Source of the DNA: JBKDZR01 sp047971485
GTDB lineage: Bacteria; Pseudomonadota; Alphaproteobacteria; Rhodobacterales; Rhodobacteraceae
Length of the DNA stretch: 50,277 bases
Reading direction: 5' to 3'
NCBI GenBank assembly: GCA_047971485.1
Contig: JBKDZR010000064.1
Coordinates: 1-50,277, forward strand
Part shown: one piece after another, positions 43,409 through 50,277 of the stretch
Layout: each line of letters begins with the position of its first letter
Position numbering within the stretch: position 1 is the stretch's first letter
Notes under the pieces: generated by a model
Told to the model about the DNA's origin: nothing
The model's database searches: none
The model's input: only the letters and a program-made list of their open reading frames with translations
Translations under genes and position numbers: made by a program

Positions 43409-43890
43409 AGCACGGCCCCCGCATAGTCGGCCCCGGCCGCATCGGCCACATGTTGCCATTGTGACATCCACAGATGTGCCACATGGCGGGCCATCCGCCC
43501 CGACAGGGACATTTCCTCGGCATTGGCAACGCTGTCCACCCAGATGGTACGCGCCCCCATGGCGCGCCCCAGGGTCAGGGCGATCACCCCGGGCAGGGCA
43601 CCGGTGGAGATCACCACATGGGGCCGATAGGCGGCCATCTGGCACAGGATGACGGCTGAGGTCCGGATCATCGCCCGTTTCTTGTCACGGTTGCAATCGG
43701 GCACGATCGTGGCCGGCTGGGCCCCGAACTGTTCGGGCAGGCCCGGCAAGGTGGTCATGAAACGGACCTCATGGCCTTCAAAGGCGGGGCGCATCAGCAT
43801 CAGCTGCTGCCAGTGGCCGCCGCCCGAGGCGATGGCGAGAATGCGTTTGGGTTGGGTTGCTCCGGCCATGGTTGTTGTGTCTTCCGTCAT
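43405..43890 (-). CDS. pssD: PssD/Alg14-like subunit of a split glycosyltransferase
   Basis: A 161-residue protein of the Alg14 family: ILAIASGGGHWQQLMLMRPAF is the diagnostic N-terminal motif, followed by RPHVVISTGALPGVIALTLGR and an IWVDSVANAEEMSLSGRM segment. It provides the membrane-side half of the enzyme and overlaps pssE by four bases. It also overlaps the upstream GT2 stop as ATGA, so three transferase genes form one translationally coupled unit. Confidence 0.9.
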   Translation of the reverse strand: MTEDTTTMAGATQPKRILAIASGGGHWQQLMLMRPAFEGHEVRFMTTLPGLPEQFGAQPATIVPDCNRDKKRAMIRTSAVILCQMAAYRPHVVISTGALPGVIALTLGRAMGARTIWVDSVANAEEMSLSGRMARHVAHLWMSQWQHVADAAGADYAGAVL

Positions 43891-44822
43891 TTTACCCGCT
43901 CATCCCCGAATAAGGCCTGCCGCAGCATCCATCCTGTCCGTGCCAGCCGCAGCCGCAGCAGTGTCCCGGCGCAGGCAAGCCGTTCCTGAGCCGACAATTG
44001 GGGCGCGGTCAAGGCACGGGGAAGGTGGATCAGCCCGGAGGCGGCCACAATCCCCGCCCGCAGCGCCCAGCGAAGGCGGTCTTTTGCCCCTGTGCCGTTC
44101 AGGAAATAGTTCTCATTCGTCGTGCGCCGCCATTTGCGCGCCAACGCAGCCCAATCGCTGCGGGTGGGATGGGCGACCCGCAATTCCGGGTGATAGGCGA
44201 TTGCATAGCCCTTGGCCCGGGCCCGCAGGCACCAGTCGTGATCCTCGACCACGCGGCCATCGAACCCGCCGACATCCTCGAACATGGCGCGTGTGGCCAG
44301 CAGGTTGGCGGTGACGGAAAAGTGTTTTTTCTCCACATAAAGCTGTTGGGGAAAGGCGAAAACCGTCTCGAAGGCCTCGGCCCCCGAACGGGGCGGCGGG
44401 GTTTCGTCGAACAGATCAATCCGGCCGCCGATGATCCGGTCCTCCGGGGGAAAGGCCAGGGCGGTTTCCAACCAGTCCGGTGCGGGGACACAATCCGAAT
44501 CGGTAAAGAACAGTCGTGGGGCGGAACTGGCCTGGATCCCGGCATTGCGCGCGGCGGCAGCCCCTTTTTCGGTTTCGATGACGAACTGAACCTGGGGAAA
44601 AGCGGTTTGCACTGGGGTCAGATCGACGCTCGACCCGTTATCGGCAACGATAATCTCAACCGGGTGACGGGTCAATTGCGGGGCCAATGCCGAAAGGCAT
44701 TTGTGCAGCCGCTCGGTATCATTGTAATGGGGGATGATGATTGCGGCCTGCGGGGTCGGGGACGTCCGAAGGGCAAGTCCTTGGTTTTCGGTCAATCGTT
44801 TACTCGTTCGTAGCCTGCGCAC
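43887..44822 (-). CDS. GT2-family glycosyltransferase
   Basis: A 311-residue GT-A enzyme: AAIIIPHYNDTERL, IIVADNGSSVDL, KGAAAARNAGIQASSAPRLF, FFTDSDCVPAPDW (DxD) and VVEDHDWCLRARAKGY (catalytic ED region). The C-terminal ~50 residues are basic and may contact the membrane. The start used is GTG 44822; a TTG about 11 codons later is another possibility, since the first residues (MRRLRTSKRL) lie outside the conserved fold. It is the first gene of the GT2-pssD-pssE unit and shares a 167-bp divergent promoter region with the GMC oxidoreductase operon. Confidence 0.86.
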   Translation of the reverse strand: MRRLRTSKRLTENQGLALRTSPTPQAAIIIPHYNDTERLHKCLSALAPQLTRHPVEIIVADNGSSVDLTPVQTAFPQVQFVIETEKGAAAARNAGIQASSAPRLFFTDSDCVPAPDWLETALAFPPEDRIIGGRIDLFDETPPPRSGAEAFETVFAFPQQLYVEKKHFSVTANLLATRAMFEDVGGFDGRVVEDHDWCLRARAKGYAIAYHPELRVAHPTRSDWAALARKWRRTTNENYFLNGTGAKDRLRWALRAGIVAASGLIHLPRALTAPQLSAQERLACAGTLLRLRLARTGWMLRQALFGDERVK

Positions 44823-44989
44823 CCAGACGGATGGTTTTTAACCGATCGCCCGTATTGTCCATAGCGTGAAACATCATTGGGTGGGAGAGTATGATTTTTT
44901 CCTTGATGAGACATGTAGCTTGCCCCGAATAAGGGCGCGTGTCCTGCCCATCGCCCGTGTTCCTGAGTGTTTCGTAAAAAGAGGACCGT

Positions 44990-46642
44990 ATGCTCATCGA
45001 AACTCCGTCTCTTGAGGCGCTGACCGGTCATCAGGCGGCGGTGATTGTCATCGGTGGCGGGCCGCTGGGGCTGAACACTGCGCTGGCCCTGGCCGGGCGA
45101 GGGGTGCGTACGCTGGTGCTGGAAAGCGGACCGCGGGGCCGGGAGGCAGCGGCCCAGGATGCGGCGGCAGATGAGCTGCTGACCCCGGACACCCATTACC
45201 CGCCCGAGATCACCACCGCGCGGCGTCTGGGCGGGGCAGGATCGCTCTGGGGGGGGCGGTGCCTGCCCTGCGATCCCATCGACTTTCAGCCCCGGCCCTG
45301 GCTGGATCTGCCCGGCTGGCCGATCGGGCCGACGGATCTGGACCCCTGGCTGGGCCCGGCCTGTGCGGCCTTTGCCGCCGGTGATCCGGTGTTTCGTGAA
45401 ACGGTGCCCGGGCTGCAGACAGCCTCGGAGGCCTTCAGCACCGACACCCTGGAACGCTGGAGCAACCAGCCCCGTCCCGATATCCTGCACAAGGATCGAA
45501 TCGAGGGGGACCCGAACCTGCTGGTCGCCCTGGGGGTGACGGTTTGCGATCTGGATCTGGATGCGTCCGGGCGCATTTTGGCGCTGGATCTGTGGATGGA
45601 CGGGGCGGCACAGCGCCTGGATCTGGCGGATGGCGCCCAGGTCATCCTGGCGGCGGGGGGCAATGCCGCAACCCGGCTGTTGCTGAACGTCCAGGCCACG
45701 CGCCCGGATCTGTTCGGAGGCCCGGATGGCCCGTTGGGGCGGTACTATATGGGCCATGTGAACGGCCAGATCGCCGATATCGTCTTCGAGAACGAGGCCC
45801 TGCACAAGGCGATGGATTTCCATGTCGATGGGCACGGATCCTATGTCCGCCGCCGCATTGCGCCCAGTCCCGCCACGCAGAAGGCCAAGGCCCTGGCCAA
45901 TGTCGTCTTCTGGCCGGTGGTGCCCGAGATTTCCCAGCCCGAGCACCGATCCGGCCCGCTGTCGGCGGTGTTCCTGGCGCTCAGCACGCCGGGGGTGGGG
46001 TCGCGCCTGATCGCGGAACCGATCCGCCTGAAACATGTCGGCCCGCCCCCCTATCGGCGCCTGCCGCATCTGCGCAATGTGCTGACCGATCCGCTGGCCG
46101 TGGCCTCTTTCGCGCCCTGGTTCATCTGGAACCGGCGCTATGCCAAGCACCGCCTGCCGGGGTTCTTTCTGAAAAACCCGGGGCGGCGCTATGGGCTGGA
46201 GTTCCATTCCGAGCACCTGCCCAATCCCGACAGCCGCCTGATGCTTTCCGACGCGCGCGACCGTACCGGGCTGCGCCGGCTGAGGATCGATTTCCGCTTT
46301 TCGGATCGCGATGTGCAAAGCGTGCTCGATGCCCATGATGCGCTGGAGGACTGGCTGACGGCCGAGGGGCTGGCCCGGCTGATCTATCGTGTTCCGAAAG
46401 ACACCCGTGCCGAGGGTGTGCTGGCCGAGGCACGCCATGGCAACCATCAGGAGGGTACGATCCGCATGGGCACGAACCGATCCGAGGCGGTGGTGGATGG
46501 CTGGGGCACGGCCTTTGACGTGGCCAACCTGCATGTGGTGTCCACCGCGATCCTGCCCACATCCTCACAGGCCAATCCGACCTTGACGGCACTGCAGTTG
46601 GGCCTGCGTCTGGCGGATCGGCTGGCCGGGGGGCGGGCATGA
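44990..46642 (+). CDS. GMC-type FAD-dependent oxidoreductase
   Basis: A 550-residue flavoprotein. The FAD-binding Rossmann motif VIVIGGGPLGLNTALAL is at residues 18-34, followed by LVLESG; RRLGGAGSLWGGRCLPC is the second FAD-contact block, and the C-terminal GMC part has HGNHQEGTIRMG and NLHVVSTAILPTSSQANPT. GMC enzymes oxidise alcohols, including sugar hydroxyls. It overlaps the aldo-keto reductase gene as ATGA; the pair may oxidise and re-reduce a sugar (net epimerisation) or make an unusual sugar for the EPS. That pairing is inference. Confidence 0.85.
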   Translation: MLIETPSLEALTGHQAAVIVIGGGPLGLNTALALAGRGVRTLVLESGPRGREAAAQDAAADELLTPDTHYPPEITTARRLGGAGSLWGGRCLPCDPIDFQPRPWLDLPGWPIGPTDLDPWLGPACAAFAAGDPVFRETVPGLQTASEAFSTDTLERWSNQPRPDILHKDRIEGDPNLLVALGVTVCDLDLDASGRILALDLWMDGAAQRLDLADGAQVILAAGGNAATRLLLNVQATRPDLFGGPDGPLGRYYMGHVNGQIADIVFENEALHKAMDFHVDGHGSYVRRRIAPSPATQKAKALANVVFWPVVPEISQPEHRSGPLSAVFLALSTPGVGSRLIAEPIRLKHVGPPPYRRLPHLRNVLTDPLAVASFAPWFIWNRRYAKHRLPGFFLKNPGRRYGLEFHSEHLPNPDSRLMLSDARDRTGLRRLRIDFRFSDRDVQSVLDAHDALEDWLTAEGLARLIYRVPKDTRAEGVLAEARHGNHQEGTIRMGTNRSEAVVDGWGTAFDVANLHVVSTAILPTSSQANPTLTALQLGLRLADRLAGGRA

Positions 46643-47607
46643 AAGGCGCCGTGTATCCGGTGGCAATGCCGGGGCTGGGGGAAGCCTCATGTCTGGGCAT
46701 GGGCTGTGCATCCTTGGGATCTCGGGTTTCGGAACGGGATGGGCTGGCGGCGCTGGAACGGGCGCACGCGGCCGGGATCCACTGGTATGACGTGGCCCCG
46801 GCCTATGGCGGCGGCGAAGCCGAGGACATTCTGGGCCGGTTTCTCAAGGGGCGGCGCGCGGGGCTGATGATTTGCACCAAGGTCGGGCTGATGCCGCCGA
46901 AATCCTCGGGCGTGAAGCGGGCGCTGCGGGGGACCCTGCGGCCCGTTGTGGGGGTCCTTGGCCCCTTGCGGGCCATGATCCGCAAAAGCGGCGCCACCGC
47001 CAACCGCGCCGTGGAGCTGACCCCGGATCTGCTGCGCGGATCGCTGGACCGTAGCCTGACCCGCCTGGGCACCGAGCAGGTGGATGTCTACGCGCTGCAC
47101 AATGCCCGCGCGGAGGATCTGGCCCGCGACGAGATCCGCGCCACCTGCGCCGCGCTTCTGGCCGAGGGCAAGGCCCGGGTCATTGCCGTGGCGGGCGATA
47201 CCGATGCCGCCCGCGCCGCCATCGCCATCGGGGCGCCTTTTGGCCTGGTGCAATTCGCCCAGCCTGCCGGGGATGATCCGGCCATGGATCTGTTTGCGGC
47301 GGCCCATGCGGCGGGGATCGGGGTGGTGACACACTCGGTCTTTGGGGTCAGCGGCAGCCTGCAGGCCCTGACCCGGCGGCTGAAGGGGGATCCCGCCCTT
47401 GCCACCCGGCTGGCCGAGGCCGGTTACGCGGGCCCGCCGGATGCCGCCGCTGCCCGCCTGCTGTTGGCCCGGGCGCGGGCGGCCAATGCCCGGGGCGTGG
47501 TGCTGTCCTCGATGTTTTCCGAACGCAGCCTGGCCGCCAATCTGGCCGGGGCAGCGGCCCCGCCCGATCCGGCGGCCCTTGCGCTCTGTGCCGAACTGGG
47601 GGTGTGA
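46639..47607 (+). CDS. Aldo/keto reductase
   Basis: A 322-residue AKR with the catalytic tetrad Asp51 and Tyr56 (DVAPAYGGGEAE), Lys81 (ICTKVGLM) and His154 (YALHNA). It lacks an evident membrane segment and should be a cytosolic NADPH-dependent carbonyl reductase. Its place between a GMC oxidoreductase (4-base overlap) and a glycosyltransferase points to sugar or sugar-lipid modification rather than general detoxification. Confidence 0.88.
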   Translation: MKGAVYPVAMPGLGEASCLGMGCASLGSRVSERDGLAALERAHAAGIHWYDVAPAYGGGEAEDILGRFLKGRRAGLMICTKVGLMPPKSSGVKRALRGTLRPVVGVLGPLRAMIRKSGATANRAVELTPDLLRGSLDRSLTRLGTEQVDVYALHNARAEDLARDEIRATCAALLAEGKARVIAVAGDTDAARAAIAIGAPFGLVQFAQPAGDDPAMDLFAAAHAAGIGVVTHSVFGVSGSLQALTRRLKGDPALATRLAEAGYAGPPDAAAARLLLARARAANARGVVLSSMFSERSLAANLAGAAAPPDPAALALCAELGV

Positions 47608-47661
47608 TGGCCCCTTCCGCCCGTGCCCGTATCTGTGTTTCCTGCGCTTATGGAGTTTCCC

Positions 47662-48618
47662 ATGTCCCCCGATCCGGCCCCCGCTGAGCTGACCATCATC
47701 ATCGTCAGCTACAACACCCGTGCGCTGACCCTGAAATGCCTGGAAACCCTCTATGCGCAAACCCGTGAGGCGCGGTTTCGCACGGTGGTGTTTGACAATG
47801 CCTCGGAAGATGGCTCGGCCGAGGCGATTGCGGCCGCCTTTCCCCAGGTGGACCTGATCGCCCATCCCGAGAACCTCGGCTTTGCCCAGGCCAACAACGT
47901 GGTCGCCGCCCAGGCGGATACCGAGTGGCTGCTGCTGCTCAATCCCGATACCGAGGTGCATGACGGCGCGGTGGACAAGCTGCTGGCCTTTGCCCGCGCC
48001 CATCCCGAGGCGGGGATCACCGGCGGGCGCACTGTCTTTCCCGATGGATCACTGAACATCGCGTCGTGCTGGAACCGGATCACCCCTTGGTCGGCCTTTT
48101 GCATGGCCACCGGGCTGACGGCGGCCTTTCGCAACACCGTGCTGTTCAACCCCGAAGGCATCGGCGGCTGGAAGCGTGACAGCGTGCGCAAGGTCGATCT
48201 GGTGGTCGGCTGTTTCCTGATGATCCCGCGGGCGCTGTGGAATGATCTGGGCGGGTTCGACGCCAAGTATTTCATGTATGGCGAAGAGGCCGATCTGTGC
48301 CTGCGCGCGGCGAAACTGGGCTATCAGCCGATGATTACGCCGGAGGCCGAGATCATGCATCTGGTCGGCGCCTCATCCGGCAAGGTTGCCCACAAGGTGG
48401 TGCGGGTGGCCAAGTCCCGCGCCACGCTGATCCGCGATCACTGGCCGGCCTGGCAGGTGCCCTTCGGTCTGGCAATGTTGTGGCTGTGGGGCGCGCTGCG
48501 GGTAACAGCCGCCCGCGCCATGGCCCTGAGCGGCACGGCAAAGGGGCGTGAAGCGGCCGAGAAATGGCGCCATATCTGGGCAGGGCGCCGCGACTGGCTG
48601 GGGGGGTATGAGGCATGA
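47662..48618 (+). CDS. GT2-family glycosyltransferase (rhamnosyltransferase-like)
   Basis: A 318-residue protein starting MSPDPAPAELTIIIVSYNTR. ATG 47662 has GGAG six bases before it; ATG 47650 is possible. Motifs are VVFDNASEDGS, ENLGFAQANNVVAAQADTEW, LLLNPDTEV (the DxD equivalent), and KVDLVVGCFLMIPRALWNDL then FMYGEEADLCLRAAKLGY (catalytic E-x-D). This set matches the WbbL/RfbF-type rhamnosyltransferase-like GT2 group, though the sugar is not proved. The last 70 residues hold one or two hydrophobic helices. Confidence 0.86.
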   Translation: MSPDPAPAELTIIIVSYNTRALTLKCLETLYAQTREARFRTVVFDNASEDGSAEAIAAAFPQVDLIAHPENLGFAQANNVVAAQADTEWLLLLNPDTEVHDGAVDKLLAFARAHPEAGITGGRTVFPDGSLNIASCWNRITPWSAFCMATGLTAAFRNTVLFNPEGIGGWKRDSVRKVDLVVGCFLMIPRALWNDLGGFDAKYFMYGEEADLCLRAAKLGYQPMITPEAEIMHLVGASSGKVAHKVVRVAKSRATLIRDHWPAWQVPFGLAMLWLWGALRVTAARAMALSGTAKGREAAEKWRHIWAGRRDWLGGYEA

Positions 48619-49187
48619 GCGAACACACCATTCCGGGCCACAAGGTGCGCCTGTCAAAACCCCAGCGCCTGTTGCGGATGATCGGCAGTTTTCTGGATCC
48701 GCGCGCCTATCTGCACGGGCTGCGGCTGATCAACTATTACAACAACCTGCATGTCAAACCGCGCCGGGCGATGCGGGTCGGGGCCGGGGTGCGCATCTCG
48801 CCCACGGTCACCTTTTCCCACGGCAACCTGATCGAGCTGGGCGACAGGGTGCACCTGAACACTGGCACCGCGCTTTGGGCCGGGCCGACACGGGGGCGGA
48901 TCGTGATGGGTGACAACGTGCTGTTCGGCCCCGAGGTCTTCGTGGTCACCTCGAATTACCGGTTCAACGATGGTGGCCCGGTGACCGAGCAGGCGATGGA
49001 TGAGGCCGATGTGATCATCGGCCGGGATGTCTGGGTGGGGGCCAAGGTGGTGATCCTGCCGGGCACCGAGATCGGCGAGGGCGCGATCATCGGCGCGGCA
49101 TCTGTCGTGCGGGGGGTGGTGCCGCCCTATGCCATCGCGGTGGGCAACCCGGCCCGGGTGGTGGGACAGCGGACCCCGCCGGCCTGA
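48615..49187 (+). CDS. Hexapeptide-repeat (LbH) acyltransferase
   Basis: A 190-residue left-handed beta-helix acyltransferase of the WcaF/NodL/maltose-acetyltransferase kind. Hexapeptide coils are visible from about 55 (VGAGVRISPTVTF) to 185 (IIGAASVVRGVVPPYAIAVGNPARVVG); the loop HGNLIELGDRVHLN and DVWVGAKVVILPGTEIG are typical. An N-terminal helical part (1-50) is added. It should O- or N-acetylate a sugar of the EPS. It overlaps the GT2 gene by four bases and ends the four-gene operon. Confidence 0.88.
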   Translation: MSEHTIPGHKVRLSKPQRLLRMIGSFLDPRAYLHGLRLINYYNNLHVKPRRAMRVGAGVRISPTVTFSHGNLIELGDRVHLNTGTALWAGPTRGRIVMGDNVLFGPEVFVVTSNYRFNDGGPVTEQAMDEADVIIGRDVWVGAKVVILPGTEIGEGAIIGAASVVRGVVPPYAIAVGNPARVVGQRTPPA

Positions 49188-49299
49188 TCCGATCGTTGCG
49201 GCGCCTGCGGTTTTGTCGGGGGGGGCGAGGGTCGCTTTGCGGGACGAAGCGGCCGTTGGGCGTTCTTGGCGCGGGACAAGCCCGAAGGGCGCCGCGCCA

Positions 49300-49327
49300 G
49301 CGCCGGACCGGCCTACCGGTCTGGCGC
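49300..49327 (+). terminator. GC-rich hairpin after the GMC/AKR/GT2/LbH operon
   Basis: GCGCCGGACCGG (49300-49311) and CCGGTCTGGCGC (49316-49327) form a 12-bp stem with one G-T pair and a CCTA loop, 112 bases after the last stop. There is no T-run, so it may need Rho or act on the opposite strand. The rest of 49188-49486 shows no gene. Confidence 0.4.
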
Positions 49328-49486
49328 TCTGGCTGAAGGCACCGCAACGCTCTGAGGTCACGCTACCATGGCAGCCATAAATCGCGTGGTTCACAAGTCA
49401 GATGCGCCAGCCCCCGGTCCGACGCTGGCGCGGCTGGCTCTGCTGGTGGCAACGGTCGGAAAGGCCCCCAACCCGCCGTTGGGCTG

Positions 49487-50277
49487 TCAGGCCCGGTGGC
49501 CCATCAGGCTGGCATCACCCAACAGCCGGGCGTGGTTGTCCGCAAAGGCGGCGATCAGCGCCTCGGACATGGCCCGCTTGCGGCTTCCCCGCAGTTTCTG
49601 GCGGCGATAGACCATGCGCCGCAGCCCCGGATCCAGGGGAATGCCGGCGACCTCGAAGGGCTTTTCGAAGCGGGCAGTGTAGCGGCCGGGCAGTTCCCGG
49701 ATGTCGAGGCTGGAATTGCGCGCTGCCTCTGTTCCTGTGAGGGGCCGGTCCAGTCCCATCCGGGCGAAGATCTCATCCCCGGGCTGGCCGGTCAGGTGGT
49801 CAAAGTCGAAGACGCTTGTCCGGGTGGGCAGGGCCGCCGCCCCAAGCGTATCGCGAAAGGCCGGGATGTGGCGCCCGTGATCGAAGCAGAAATAGGCATA
49901 GGGGGTGACGGCATCCCAGGGGCGGGGATTGTCGATGAGCAGATAGCCCAGGCGCAGCACATCGCTGAACATTTGCAGCGGATCGGTGAAGACATGTTTG
50001 CTCAGTTCGGAGTGGTGGCTCCAGAACAGCTTGTCCTGACGGCGCACATAAAGCGGGAACTCGACCTCGGTCACGCCCGTGTCCTTCAGGGCCGCGATCA
50101 GGCGCAGGGCCAGATCAGGGCGGAAGATCAGGGATTCGAGATCCTCGGCCGATACAAACAGAACCCGCGCCCCCGCCTGTGCCGCCGCCCGGGCCTGGGC
50201 CGTGAACCCGGCCGGATCTCCGCGCAGCAGTTCCCAGGCCTCGGCGTGATGGCCGCCATAGGGCCCGGCCACGGAAT
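49487..50277 (-). CDS. Sulfotransferase-like protein, N-terminal part missing
   Basis: The minus-strand frame is open from the window end (50277) to the stop at 49487, giving about 263 residues of the C-terminal part; a GTG at 50272 is probably internal. The visible part (ARVLFVSAEDLESLIF, EVEFPLYVRRQDKLFWSHHS, HLTGQPGDEIFARMGLDRPL) resembles sulfotransferase-like proteins of polysaccharide loci, in which an RRQ-D segment holds the 3'-phosphate-binding Arg. The PAPS P-loop would be in the missing N-terminus, so the family is judged from the second half only. It converges with the LbH acyltransferase gene. Confidence 0.55.
   Translation of the reverse strand, partial: SVAGPYGGHHAEAWELLRGDPAGFTAQARAAAQAGARVLFVSAEDLESLIFRPDLALRLIAALKDTGVTEVEFPLYVRRQDKLFWSHHSELSKHVFTDPLQMFSDVLRLGYLLIDNPRPWDAVTPYAYFCFDHGRHIPAFRDTLGAAALPTRTSVFDFDHLTGQPGDEIFARMGLDRPLTGTEAARNSSLDIRELPGRYTARFEKPFEVAGIPLDPGLRRMVYRRQKLRGSRKRAMSEALIAAFADNHARLLGDASLMGHRA

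Noticed and set aside
49188..49486. A small gene between the LbH acyltransferase and the truncated sulfotransferase gene
   Set aside because: Open frames of about 80 codons exist but are Arg/Trp/Pro-rich, lack ribosome-binding sites and show no motif.

Overview
The window looks like part of an extrachromosomal replicon (plasmid or chromid) of a Rhodobacterales alphaproteobacterium. The DNA is GC-rich with GC-rich third codon positions. It carries an RPA-family replication initiator gene divergent from parA-parB, a TRAP transporter, a protein with a VPLPA-CTERM tail (a sorting signal known mainly from this order), an FNR/FnrL-type box, and many exopolysaccharide (EPS) genes. No rRNA, tRNA, CRISPR array or intact insertion sequence was seen.

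Layout. (1) 1-7.6 kb: two paralogous parallel beta-helix proteins (one cut by the window start), an SGNH-type esterase with Ig-like and LamG-like modules, and a sulfotransferase-like protein; a perfect FNR box lies between the first two genes. (2) 7.9-12.8 kb: a tightly overlapping gtrB-gtrA-type operon with two polytopic GT-C-like proteins, closed by an intrinsic terminator. (3) 13.1-15.8 kb: an MBOAT O-acyltransferase and an AlgJ/AlgX-like SGNH partner, an O-acetylation pair. (4) 15.8-19.7 kb: the replication and partition module, repA(-), an origin region with 22-bp iterons, a DnaA-box-like site and an AT-rich tract, then parA and parB with three 16-bp palindromes that are probably parS. 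(5) 19.8-20.9 kb: a UDP-glucuronate 4-epimerase. (6) 21.1-28.2 kb: a catabolic island with a LysR regulator divergent from benzoylformate decarboxylase, a three-part TRAP transporter and an aldehyde dehydrogenase. (7) 28.5-37.7 kb: a 2-oxoglutarate/Fe(II) oxygenase, an unusual 1630-residue exported protein, a VWA protein with a VPLPA-CTERM tail and an exported TPR protein. (8) 37.7-50.3 kb: an EPS region with GT2 glycosyltransferases, ManB-like and ManC enzymes, GalE, a split PssD/PssE transferase, and a GMC oxidoreductase / aldo-keto reductase / GT2 / hexapeptide acyltransferase operon, ending in a second sulfotransferase-like gene cut by the window end.

How the parts fit (inference). ManB, ManC, GalE and the UDP-GlcA epimerase would supply GDP-mannose, UDP-galactose and UDP-galacturonate. 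The GT2, PssDE and Gtr proteins would assemble and decorate a glycan. MBOAT/AlgJ, the hexapeptide acyltransferase and the sulfotransferases would modify it, and the beta-helix/LamG proteins and the SGNH esterase would act on it outside the cell. The polymerase, flippase and export genes are not in the window. The benzoylformate island is a separate catabolic cargo: uptake of an aromatic 2-oxo acid, decarboxylation to an aldehyde and oxidation to the acid.
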